From: Microbacterium psychrotolerans
Lineage (GTDB): Bacteria; Actinomycetota; Actinomycetes; Actinomycetales; Microbacteriaceae
Assembly (NCBI RefSeq): GCF_031085295.1
Contig: NZ_JAVFWO010000001.1
Coordinates: forward strand, 310,001 to 374,000
Length of the DNA stretch: 64,000 bases
Reading direction: 5' to 3'
The notes beneath the pieces were generated by a model, which was not told where the DNA came from, did no database searches, and was given only the letters and a program-made list of their open reading frames with translations. Below, one piece after another: positions 56,998 through 64,000 of this stretch. The translations under genes and the position numbers were made by a program. Position 1 is the first letter of the stretch; each line of letters starts with the position of its first letter.

Positions 56998-57947
56998 GCA
57001 CCGGCCGTGGCGGACTCGTCACGATCGGAGAGACGATGGGGCTCTTCAGGCCGTCGGGCATCGGGCCGGGCGAACTCGTGGACAGCTATCACCTGACCAC
57101 CGGCGGAGCCGAGAGCAACGTGGCGATCGGCATCGCACGACTCGGGGGCACCGCTCGCTGGATCGGTCGCGTGGGGCGGGATGCCGTGGGCCGTAAGGTG
57201 CTGCGCGATCTCCGTGCGGAGTCGGTGGAAGCACGTGTGATCGTCGATCTTGACGTCGGCACCGGCCTCATGACGAAGGAGCAACGTGTGCCGGGGCGCT
57301 CCGCCGTGCACTATGCGCGCGCCGACAGCGCGGGCAGCCGGCTCTCCCCGGGCGATATCGCGCCGTCGGACATCGCCGGAGCCTCCGTGCTGCATGTGAC
57401 GGGCATCACGCCGGCGCTCTCCGCCTCGGCGTCCGCCGCCGTCGATGCCGCGATGGACGTCGCGCACGCCTCGGGTGTGGCCGTGTCCTTCGACGTCAAT
57501 CACCGCGACTCGCTCTGGCGCGGCCGAGATGCCGCTTCCGTCTATCGACGATTGGCCGCACGGGCGACGGTCCTCTTCGCGGGCGAGGATGAAGCATCCC
57601 TCATCGTCGGAACAGGTGACCCACGAACGCTTGCGCTGCGCCTCGCGGATCTCGGTCCCCGGACTGTCATCATCAAACGGGGAGCAGCGGGCGCTGTCGC
57701 GCTCGAGGACGGCGAGTGCTCTGTGCGCGCGGCCCTGGCGGTGCCCGTGATCGACACGGTGGGTGCCGGTGATGCGTTCGTCGCGGGCTACCTCACAGAG
57801 ATGATGACCGGCGCCGACCCGCGCGCGTGTCTGGAGCTCGCTGTGCGCACGGGCGCCTTCGCGTGTCTGGCGCCCGGGGACTGGGAGGGATATCCCCGTC
57901 GCGATGAACTCGGACTCCTCGAGTCATCCGAACCGGTCACGCGATGA
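56994..57947 (+). CDS. PfkB-family sugar kinase (KDG kinase-like)
   Basis: 317-residue ribokinase-fold kinase. N-terminal GETMGLFRPSG, GGAESNVAIGIARLG (substrate-binding signature 1) and the C-terminal DTVGAGDAFVAGYL with the catalytic Asp. The sequence and its neighbour aldolase indicate 2-keto-3-deoxygluconate (or -galactonate) kinase. It starts at GTG 56994 overlapping the aldolase stop. Together with the aldolase it gives a complete phosphorylative ending for a 2-keto-3-deoxy-hexonate. Confidence 0.88.
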   Translation: MSTGRGGLVTIGETMGLFRPSGIGPGELVDSYHLTTGGAESNVAIGIARLGGTARWIGRVGRDAVGRKVLRDLRAESVEARVIVDLDVGTGLMTKEQRVPGRSAVHYARADSAGSRLSPGDIAPSDIAGASVLHVTGITPALSASASAAVDAAMDVAHASGVAVSFDVNHRDSLWRGRDAASVYRRLAARATVLFAGEDEASLIVGTGDPRTLALRLADLGPRTVIIKRGAAGAVALEDGECSVRAALAVPVIDTVGAGDAFVAGYLTEMMTGADPRACLELAVRTGAFACLAPGDWEGYPRRDELGLLESSEPVTR

Positions 57948-58840
57948 GTCTGCCGCACACCCCCGAAGAGAGGACGCAGTCGCACATGACCCTCGTCGAT
58001 TCCCACGTGCATATCTGGGACCCAGACCTGCTCGATTACGCCTGGCTCGGCGGGACCGGGCTCGACCACGCGATGCTCCCTCCCGATGTCGATCGCGCCG
58101 CCACCGTCTCCACCGAAATGATCTTCGTCCAGGCATCTGACGGCGATCCGCTCGCCGAAGCCCGATGGGTCGACCGGCTCGCCTGGCCGGAGCTGATCGC
58201 CATCGTCGCGGGCGCAGACCTCACCCGGAAGCCGGAAGAGGTCGAGGCGCACCTCGCAGCACTCGCCGAGATCCCTCGCGTCGTCGGCGTGCGTCACCTG
58301 CTGCAAGACACGGCCGAGACGGCGTTCTCCGCCGTGCGCGAGGGGCTGCGGATTCTGGCGGACCGAGGCGGGACCTTCGACGCCTGCATCCGTCATCCCC
58401 AGCTGTCGGCGCTCATCGACCTGCTCGACGCAGTACCGGATCTTACGGTCGTGCTCGACCACTTGGGCAAGCCTCCGGTCGACGAGGGTATCGACAGCCC
58501 CGCCGGACGACGGTGGTCCGAGCAGATCGGAATTCTCGCTGCGCGACCGCGGACATATGTGAAGTTGTCGGGACTCGCACCCGAATCGTCGGATGCCGCG
58601 GCCTTCGGTGCCAACGTCGACGCTTTCATCGACCGCGGCCTCGAGGCCTTCGGCTCGCAGCGGGCGATGATCGGCAGCGATTGGCCGGTCAGCTCTCATT
58701 TCGGCATGCCCACCACCTTTACGGAGTGGGCCGCGCGGGTCGAGCGGATCGTCGGTGCGTCCGACTGGCCGGCGGTGTCCAGTACGACGGCGCGCTCGGT
58801 CTACCTTCCGGGCGGAGCGTCGCGGCTGCACGCTCCCTGA
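57944..58840 (+). CDS. amidohydrolase, probable L-fuconolactonase
   Basis: 298-residue TIM-barrel amidohydrolase of the COG3618 type. Metal motif DSHVHIWDP, LVVLDHLGKPP-type strand with His (VLDHLGKPP), YVKLSGL, and GSDWPV with the metal-site Asp. Characterised relatives hydrolyse L-fucono-1,5-lactone and related sugar lactones. The start at 57944 is coupled to the kinase stop (ATGA); an ATG at 57986 directly before TLVDSHVH is the alternative. It links aldose dehydrogenase (60976) to fuconate dehydratase (29103). Confidence 0.82.
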   Translation: MSLPHTPEERTQSHMTLVDSHVHIWDPDLLDYAWLGGTGLDHAMLPPDVDRAATVSTEMIFVQASDGDPLAEARWVDRLAWPELIAIVAGADLTRKPEEVEAHLAALAEIPRVVGVRHLLQDTAETAFSAVREGLRILADRGGTFDACIRHPQLSALIDLLDAVPDLTVVLDHLGKPPVDEGIDSPAGRRWSEQIGILAARPRTYVKLSGLAPESSDAAAFGANVDAFIDRGLEAFGSQRAMIGSDWPVSSHFGMPTTFTEWAARVERIVGASDWPAVSSTTARSVYLPGGASRLHAP

Positions 58841-58900
58841 CCATCAGTCCATCGCCCCGGCCTGGCGTAGTCGGCCGTCATAGGAGTAGAAGGCTCGATG

Positions 58901-59668
58901 TCAGGGCTTGCGTTGCGTCGGCAGGCGGCGGCGCTGCCAGGAATCGATGATGTGCGCCCGCATTGCAGCTTGGGCAGCGGCGGGGTCGCCCGCGGCGATG
59001 GCCTCGTACACGCGACGGTGCTCCTCGAGGGTCTTTTTGTGTGCGTCCTCGGACTGGTTGCCGATGAATCTGCTGCTGCTGCGCGCACGCTGGAAGAGGA
59101 TCTTCGTGATGTTGCTCGCCAGCTGGTTGCCGGACAGCGTCATGACCAGGAAGTGGAAGTCGACATCGGCCTGCGGAAAGCCTTCCGGGTCGTGGAGGCT
59201 GTCTTCCATCGCCTTCAGCGCGTCCTGCACGAGCGCGAGTTCCTCCTCGGATCGGCGACGCGCCGTCTCGGCCGACATCTCGCCCTCGAGAGATCCGCGG
59301 ATGACGGCCACGTCGTCGAGAACGCCCAGTGCGTCGTCGTTCTCGAGCATGACCGACAGGACGACGGGGTCGAGGATGTTCCATGAGGTCGTCGGCTGCA
59401 CCGTCGTTCCACGACCGGGCGCGACGGTGATGAGCCCCTTCTCCTCGACACGCTTGACGGACTCGCGTACGACCGTTCGGCTCACCCCGAAGTGCTGTGC
59501 GAGTTTCTCTTCGGGCGGGAGTGTCTGGCCTGGGGCGACCTCGCCGTTGACGATCGCCGTCACCAGATCGTGCACGACCGCCACCCCCAGCCGGGCAGGC
59601 GGAGTGCGTCGCGCCGAGTCGCCGAACACCGCCGACGCGTCGTTGGGCGTGCTGACCGCTGAACTCAT
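58901..59668 (-). CDS. GntR-family regulator, FCD type
   Basis: 255-residue repressor. Winged HTH (VVHDLVTAIVNGEVAPGQTLP; SRTVVRESVKRVEEKGLI; GRGTTV) and an FCD effector domain (DVDFHFLVMTLSGN; EHRRVYEAIAAGD) with the metal-binding Asp/His set. Members near aldolase/kinase operons often respond to a keto-deoxy acid or sugar acid. It is convergent with the catabolic operon and 42 bp upstream of nothing but its own divergent neighbour interval. Candidate sites are TATGACGTCATA (54541) and the related dyad at 50614. Confidence 0.87.
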   Translation of the reverse strand: MSSAVSTPNDASAVFGDSARRTPPARLGVAVVHDLVTAIVNGEVAPGQTLPPEEKLAQHFGVSRTVVRESVKRVEEKGLITVAPGRGTTVQPTTSWNILDPVVLSVMLENDDALGVLDDVAVIRGSLEGEMSAETARRRSEEELALVQDALKAMEDSLHDPEGFPQADVDFHFLVMTLSGNQLASNITKILFQRARSSSRFIGNQSEDAHKKTLEEHRRVYEAIAAGDPAAAQAAMRAHIIDSWQRRRLPTQRKP

Positions 59669-59710
59669 GCCGTCAGCCTAGCCGCGTCGGATCCGCCGGA
59701 GGGGCCGCTG

Positions 59711-60874
59711 TCATGACGCGCCTTCACGACGGCCGCCGCCGGTGACGAGGCGAAGGCCGGCGCGCGCCGGGCGCACGTGCGGTCCCTCGGTGAGGAGCCA
59801 GCTGGCGGATCTCTGGTTGCGCTCGATGGCCGCTTCATCGACCGCGACACCGTGGCCGGGGGTATCGCCGAGCACGATTCCGCCATCGACGATCTCCTGA
59901 TCGATCGTGAGCCCGAACGGCGCACCGAGGTCCTGGACCTCCGTCGAGAGATGATTGGGCACGGATGCCGCCGCGTGTGCGACCGCCTGGTTCGTTGTCA
60001 GCCCCACGGGGCTGATCGGCAGATCGCGCGAGTGCGCGACGGTCGCGACTCGCAGGAAGTGGGTCACGCCCCAGGTACAGCCGACCTGCACGACGTCGAC
60101 GCCGTTGGCGTCGAGGAGCGGGCGGAACTGCTCGAGACCCGAGAGGTTCTCACCAGTCGCCACGGCGGCTTTGATCGAGTTCGACAGGCGTGCGTGGCCG
60201 GGGGCGTCCCAGCGTCGGAGGGGCTCTTCAATCCAGGTGAGATCGACCTCGTCTTCGATCGCCGACACGTAGCGGACGGCCTGCTTCAGATTCCACGACT
60301 CGTTCGCGTCGAGCATGAGCGCGGGGGTGCGGGTGTTGCGCTTGAGGGCGTCGTCCAGGATGCGCAGACGGCGCAGATCCGCCTCGATGTCGAGACCCCC
60401 CTTGAGCTTTCCGCTGGTGAATCCGCGGTCTGCCATGACCGCATAGAAATCAGCGAGCTTCTCGTCGTCGAGGGCGATATCCAGGCCCGACGCGTACCCC
60501 TCGATGAATCGATCGCGCGCTCCGAGCATCCGCCAGAGGGGCTCGCCGGCGATCTTGGCCTTGAGATCCCACAGTGCCATGTCCAACGTGCCGATCGCGC
60601 CAAAGGTCGCGCCGTTATGGCCAGCCTTGAAGACACGCGCGAGCATTCTGTCGTAGAGGGTCGTCACGGCGCGCGGGTCTTCACCCTCGAGAGCTGGAAA
60701 GAGCTGGTCAAGGTACTGATCGGTGCCCGTGCCGATACCCTCGATGCCCTCATCGGTCTCGAGAATCACCACGGGTACATCGGTGACGCCGTTCTTCAGG
60801 AAGCCGTTCACATCGCCGATCGGTCGTCCCCAATCACGAAAGGTGCGGACACATCGGTAGCCGGTGATCTTCAT
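59711..60874 (-). CDS. mandelate racemase/enolase-superfamily protein lacking the Asp-His dyad
   Basis: 387-residue enolase-superfamily protein. The metal ligands are present: Asp189 (LMLDANES), Glu216 (WIEEP), Glu242 (ATGEN). Lys156 and Lys158 (SGKLKGG) are on strand 2. On strand 6 the usual Q-P-D reads VVQVG, and on strand 7 the usual A-P-H-G reads ISPVG, so the Asp and His of the acid/base dyad are replaced. It may be a dehydratase or racemase that uses Lys alone, or a different activity. Start ATG 60874 with GAGGA upstream. Divergent from the aldose dehydrogenase gene. Confidence 0.8.
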   Translation of the reverse strand: MKITGYRCVRTFRDWGRPIGDVNGFLKNGVTDVPVVILETDEGIEGIGTGTDQYLDQLFPALEGEDPRAVTTLYDRMLARVFKAGHNGATFGAIGTLDMALWDLKAKIAGEPLWRMLGARDRFIEGYASGLDIALDDEKLADFYAVMADRGFTSGKLKGGLDIEADLRRLRILDDALKRNTRTPALMLDANESWNLKQAVRYVSAIEDEVDLTWIEEPLRRWDAPGHARLSNSIKAAVATGENLSGLEQFRPLLDANGVDVVQVGCTWGVTHFLRVATVAHSRDLPISPVGLTTNQAVAHAAASVPNHLSTEVQDLGAPFGLTIDQEIVDGGIVLGDTPGHGVAVDEAAIERNQRSASWLLTEGPHVRPARAGLRLVTGGGRREGAS

Positions 60875-60975
60875 ATCGTCCTCGATTTCGCGCGGCGGGG
60901 CTCGAAGAAACAGCATACATCACACGTTAGACATTGCCGACTAGGATGTGCTGAGCGGACGACGAGAGGGAGCAA

Positions 60976-61974
60976 GTGCGAATGGAACACCGTCAACGAG
61001 GTCGTGCGCCCGCACTGACCGAGATCGGCCTGGGAGCCGCGCAGCTCGGCAACCTCTACCGCGAGATCGACGACGACACGGCGAGGATGACCGTCGATGC
61101 GGCGTGGGATGCCGGCATCCGGTACTTCGACACCGCCCCGCACTACGGGCTCGGTCTGTCGGAGCGCCGGCTGGGCGAGGCGCTGGCGTCGCGTCCGCGG
61201 AGCGAGTTCGTGCTGTCGACGAAGGTGGGACGTCTTCTCGTCGAGGACTCCGCCGGAAGACGGGTACCGGACGACGATGGCTTCGCGGTGACCAGCTCGC
61301 TGCGTCGTCGATGGGACTTTTCGCGCGACGGCATCCTCACATCCGTCGAGGCGAGTCTGCGACGCCTGCGCACCGATCGCCTCGACATCGTCTACCTGCA
61401 TGATCCCGACGACCATTGGGATGCCGCAGCGACGACCGGGGTGGACGCCCTGATCGAACTTCGCGATCAGGGCGTCGTGTCTGCGATCGGCGCTGGGATG
61501 AATCAGTCGGCGATGCTCGCGGAGTTCGTGCGCCGCTGCGACGTCGACATCATGATGGTGGCGGGTCGATACACGCTGCTCGATCAGTCCGCCGCCGCGG
61601 ATCTGCTGCCGGCCGCAGCTGAGCGCGGTGTCGCGGTGGTTGCAGCGGCGATCTACAACTCCGGCCTGTTGAGCTCGGAGCGGCCCCGTGACGGAGTGCG
61701 TTTCGACTACCACGATGCGCCGGTCGACCTCATTGCCAGGGCGAACGCGATGGCAGACCTCTGCGAAGAGCACGGGACGACGCTCCCTGCTGCGGCGGTC
61801 GCGTTCCCGCTTCGCAGCCCACTTGTGACATCCGTCGTCGTTGGCATGCGCGGAACCGGCCAGGTCGGGTCGACGATAGATCGCTACCATGCTGCGCCTC
61901 CTCCCGAGCTCTGGGAGCAGCTCGCCGCGCACGGACTCATCCGGGCGGAAGACCGACCCGTTCGATCGTCGTAG
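60976..61974 (+). CDS. aldo/keto reductase, L-fucose (D-threo-aldose 1-) dehydrogenase type
   Basis: 332-residue AKR with the pattern of bacterial D-threo-aldose 1-dehydrogenases: IGLGAAQLGNLYREIDDDTA, AGIRYFDTAPHYGLGLSERRLGEAL (catalytic Asp and Tyr), LSTKVGRLL (Lys), DIVYLHDPDD (His) and the insert RRWDFSRDGIL. Characterised relatives oxidise L-fucose and related sugars to the lactone. It is the first enzyme of the pathway proposed here. Start GTG 60976 with GAGGGAG just upstream; ATG 60982 is also possible. Divergent from the enolase-superfamily gene, 101 bp apart. Confidence 0.87.
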   Translation: MRMEHRQRGRAPALTEIGLGAAQLGNLYREIDDDTARMTVDAAWDAGIRYFDTAPHYGLGLSERRLGEALASRPRSEFVLSTKVGRLLVEDSAGRRVPDDDGFAVTSSLRRRWDFSRDGILTSVEASLRRLRTDRLDIVYLHDPDDHWDAAATTGVDALIELRDQGVVSAIGAGMNQSAMLAEFVRRCDVDIMMVAGRYTLLDQSAAADLLPAAAERGVAVVAAAIYNSGLLSSERPRDGVRFDYHDAPVDLIARANAMADLCEEHGTTLPAAAVAFPLRSPLVTSVVVGMRGTGQVGSTIDRYHAAPPPELWEQLAAHGLIRAEDRPVRSS

Positions 61975-62031
61975 CGCTGAAGGGCGGTCGGGAATCGGGT
62001 CCCGAGGAGCGCATTCGACGCCTGAGCCGGG

Positions 62032-62306
62032 GTCGTGGCGGCGAGCCTGCGTACAGGTCGCAGCGCCGTCCTCGGAGTCCTCGTGCCGGTGTGGAACGGG
62101 CGTTTGGATTCGCCGACGCCTTCCGTGCCACGGCCTCGCGACCGGCCCTCGCCTCGATCGGCGCGATGGGAGCGGCCCGCGAGGCGGGGCGCGCTGTGGG
62201 CACTGACCTCCCGCTCGTAGGGTACAACGCCCTCGTCGCGGTGCTCGACGAAGCATCCGCCCTCGGGACTACCCGCGCGCGTCAGGCGATCACGCAGAGG
62301 GCGTAG
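62032..62306 (+). pseudogene. LacI-family regulator remnant
   Basis: Two LacI-family pieces lie in different frames. Frame 1 from 62032 reads VVAASLRTGRSAVLGVLVP, the hinge helix and first strand of the effector domain. At about 62091 the frame shifts to ERAFGFADAFRATASRPA, then ASIGAMGAAREAGRAVGTD and LPLVGYN, the last third of the effector domain, ending at a stop at 62304. The HTH and the middle of the protein are gone. It fills most of the 315-bp gap between the aldose dehydrogenase and the SMP-30 gene; 61975-62031 shows nothing else. Confidence 0.75.
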
Positions 62307-63237
62307 GCGGCGCCGGCAGCGCTTGCGCGGCCCCGGCTCCCCCAGGTCTGCCGGCTGCCGGGGCGCGTACCGAGGTGCGGACGGAGTACAGACTCGACGT
62401 CGCCGTCATGAAGAGGACGTTGCGTGCGCGACCGCCGAACTCGAGGTTGGACACCGGCTCGGGCACGGCGATGCGCAGCAGTTCGTGGCCGTCGCTGTCG
62501 AAGCAGCTCACGCCTTCGCGGGTGGCGGCCCAGATGCGTCCGGCAGCGTCGATGCGGATCCCGTCGAAGCCTGACGGCGACGCGACCAGCACACGCTCGG
62601 CGACCAGATGACCGCCGTCGTCAAGGGTGAGCGCTGAGATCGAGTCGCGCTCGCTGTCGACGACATAGAGCTCTCGTTCGTCGAGAGAGAAGGCGAGGCC
62701 GTTCGGTTGAGAGAATCCGCCCGAGACGAGCACCGGTTCGGTGGCACCTTCAGTCCATCTGTAGAGCCCTCGACTCTCTTGCTCGGCATCGGCCTGATGG
62801 CCCTCGTAGTCGCTGACGATCCCGTAGGTCGGGTCGGTGAACCAGACGTCTTCGCTCGCGCTCACCACCACATCGTTGGGACTGTTGAGCCTTCGCCCCT
62901 GGTAAGTGGATGCAAGCACGACGTCGCGGCCGTCGTGCTCCCGCCGGACGACGCTGCGCTCACCGTGCAGGCAGGTGACGACCCTTCCGACGCGGTCGTG
63001 GGTTCGCCCGTTCGCGAAATGTGAGGGGTGATCGAAGACCACCACGGCGCCGCTCATCTCGTCGAGCCTCAGCGTGAGGTCATTCGGAATGTCGCTGAAC
63101 AGCAGGTATCGCCCCTGTGCCGAGTACGACGGCCCCTCGAGCCATCTGCCCGCCGAGTAATGGACGGCGAGGTTCGCGTCGGTCCGGATGCCGCGCATCC
63201 GATCATCGAGGACCGTGACACGGGTCGGAATCCGCAT
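62290..63237 (-). CDS. SMP-30/gluconolactonase-type lactonase
   Basis: 315-residue six-bladed beta-propeller of the SMP-30/regucalcin/gluconolactonase family. Blades show WLEGPSYSAQGRYLLFSDIPND (metal Glu), RRLNSPNDVVVSASEDVWFTDPTYG (Asn-Asp), SQPNGLAFSLDERELYVVDS (Asp) and PSGFDGIRIDAAGRIWAAT. The substrate is probably an aldonolactone, giving the island a second lactonase besides the amidohydrolase. The start is at ATG 63237; GTG 63255 is the alternative. A Pro/Ala-rich tail follows the last blade. Confidence 0.87.
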   Translation of the reverse strand: MRIPTRVTVLDDRMRGIRTDANLAVHYSAGRWLEGPSYSAQGRYLLFSDIPNDLTLRLDEMSGAVVVFDHPSHFANGRTHDRVGRVVTCLHGERSVVRREHDGRDVVLASTYQGRRLNSPNDVVVSASEDVWFTDPTYGIVSDYEGHQADAEQESRGLYRWTEGATEPVLVSGGFSQPNGLAFSLDERELYVVDSERDSISALTLDDGGHLVAERVLVASPSGFDGIRIDAAGRIWAATREGVSCFDSDGHELLRIAVPEPVSNLEFGGRARNVLFMTATSSLYSVRTSVRAPAAGRPGGAGAAQALPAPPTPSA

Positions 63238-63251
63238 GCCGTCTTCTCCGC

Positions 63252-63857
63252 TCACGAGCGCGCCGTCGTCGCCGACCAACCGAAAGGGGTTTCTCCATTT
63301 CCCCGCAGCACGCGGTAGCCGAGGTACACGAACCCGTTCCCGAAGCGGCGCTCGCCGATGAGCTCCAGGTCGAGCCGCAGCCCGGCGTCGAGGAAGCGGA
63401 CTCCGCCGCCGATGTGCGCGGGCGCGATCACCACGTGCACCTCGTCGAGGACGCCGGCGCGCGCGGCCACGGATGCGAGCTGGCCGCCGCCGATCGCGAT
63501 CGGGCCGGCGGCGGCATCCGCCATCTGCCGCACCGCGACGGGATCGAAGTCGGCACGCAGTTCCGTGCGGCGCGTCGTCACCGCGGCGAGCGTCTTCGAG
63601 TAGACGATCTTGTCGGCGTCGCGCCACTGCAGGGCGAACTCGCGCTCGGCGGGCGACAGGTCATCGAGGGGCAGGTCGTCCCACACCTTCATGACGTCGT
63701 AGACCTTGCGTCCGTAGAGGTGCGTGCGCGCGGCGGCGAGCAGGTCGTTCACGAACGCGTGCACCTCGGCGTCGGGCGTCGCCCAGTCCCAGCGCCCGTC
63801 GGGTCCGGCGATGTAGCCGTCGAGCGATGCGGAGTTGAAGTACGTCACGGAGCCCAC
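63252..63857 (-). CDS. dihydrofolate reductase-like protein (RibD C-terminal fold)
   Basis: 201-residue protein of the RibD-C/dihydrofolate-reductase-like family: N-terminal VTYFNSASLDGYIAGPDGRWDWA, HLYGRKVYDVMKVW, and GPIAIGGGQLASVAARAGVLDEVHVVIAPAHIGGG with the NADPH-binding Gly-rich turn. These are common orphan reductases of unknown substrate in actinobacteria, not the folate-pathway DHFR. The stop is 14 bp before the SMP-30 gene. Confidence 0.85.
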   Translation of the reverse strand: MGSVTYFNSASLDGYIAGPDGRWDWATPDAEVHAFVNDLLAAARTHLYGRKVYDVMKVWDDLPLDDLSPAEREFALQWRDADKIVYSKTLAAVTTRRTELRADFDPVAVRQMADAAAGPIAIGGGQLASVAARAGVLDEVHVVIAPAHIGGGVRFLDAGLRLDLELIGERRFGNGFVYLGYRVLRGNGETPFGWSATTARS

Positions 63858-64000
63858 TCCCGCACGCTACTCGGCGCGCCTTCCGCGGGCCACCCCGCAT
63901 CCGTTGCCAGTCGATCTTCAGCATTCCCCCCTTGCGCAGATGACGGATGCTGCAGCTATTGTTTTTCGATAGGTCCTTGCCGTTTATCGATAGGTTCGTG
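63858..64000. promoter_or_regulatory. promoter region with direct repeat at window edge
   Basis: 143 bp. TCGATAGGT occurs at 63966-63974 and 63987-63995, 21 bp apart (two helical turns), and TATCGATA inside the second copy is palindromic. This spacing suits a dimeric regulator bound on one face, controlling either the leftward DHFR-like gene or a gene beyond the window. Confidence 0.5.

Overview
The window looks like chromosome of a high-GC actinobacterium, most likely Microbacteriaceae (Microbacterium-like). The evidence is the strong GC bias at third codon positions, frequent GTG and TTG starts, and the gene order tilS-hpt-ftsH-folE-folP-folB-folK-DUF3180-PH-PH-DUF2520-panC. This assignment is inferred from gene content and was not tested with a phylogenetic marker.

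Region 1 (1-17748) is mostly housekeeping. It opens with the 3' part of an MFS transporter and an MBL-fold hydrolase. A long leftward series of closely packed genes follows: tilS, an unusual three-gene insert (a small helical protein, an ESX-like alpha/beta hydrolase and a lipoprotein), hpt, ftsH, the four folate genes, DUF3180, two bacterial-PH-domain membrane proteins, a DUF2520 Rossmann protein and a divergent panC. Divergent from tilS is ppa, then an M23 peptidase facing it across a shared hairpin terminator. A tRNA-Glu / tRNA-Asp / tRNA-Phe cluster closes the region.

Region 2 (about 17876-63240) is a 45-kb accessory carbohydrate island that starts just after tRNA-Phe with the C-terminal stub of a tyrosine recombinase. 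It holds a LysR-controlled trio of oxidoreductases, six cytoplasmic-type glycoside hydrolases (GH36, GH2, GH95, GH2/LacZ-type, GH39, GH42), one secreted beta-helix protein, three CUT1 sugar importers (binding protein plus two permeases, none with an ATPase gene), one LacI, two GntR-FCD and one LysR regulator, and a sugar-acid pathway. That pathway has two enolase-superfamily proteins, an aldose dehydrogenase, a lactonase-type amidohydrolase, an SDR, a Zn alcohol dehydrogenase, a KDPG-type aldolase and a KDG-type kinase. Together they fit import of fucosylated/galactosylated oligosaccharides, intracellular trimming by alpha-fucosidase and alpha/beta-galactosidases, and non-phosphorylative oxidation of L-fucose (and perhaps D-galactose) to 2-keto-3-deoxy acids.

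The island carries scars: a deleted alcohol dehydrogenase (35787-36086), the frameshifted tail of a lactonase-type amidohydrolase (50636-50784) and a collapsed LacI regulator (62032-62306). The first two lie on the same strand and in the same order as their intact homologues in the 54567-58840 operon, and they flank a 14.5-kb block. This suggests a second copy of that operon was broken up by insertion or rearrangement. Several inverted repeats that look like operators sit in the island's promoters.

Region 3 (63252-64000) has a dihydrofolate-reductase-like protein and a promoter region with a direct repeat at the window edge.
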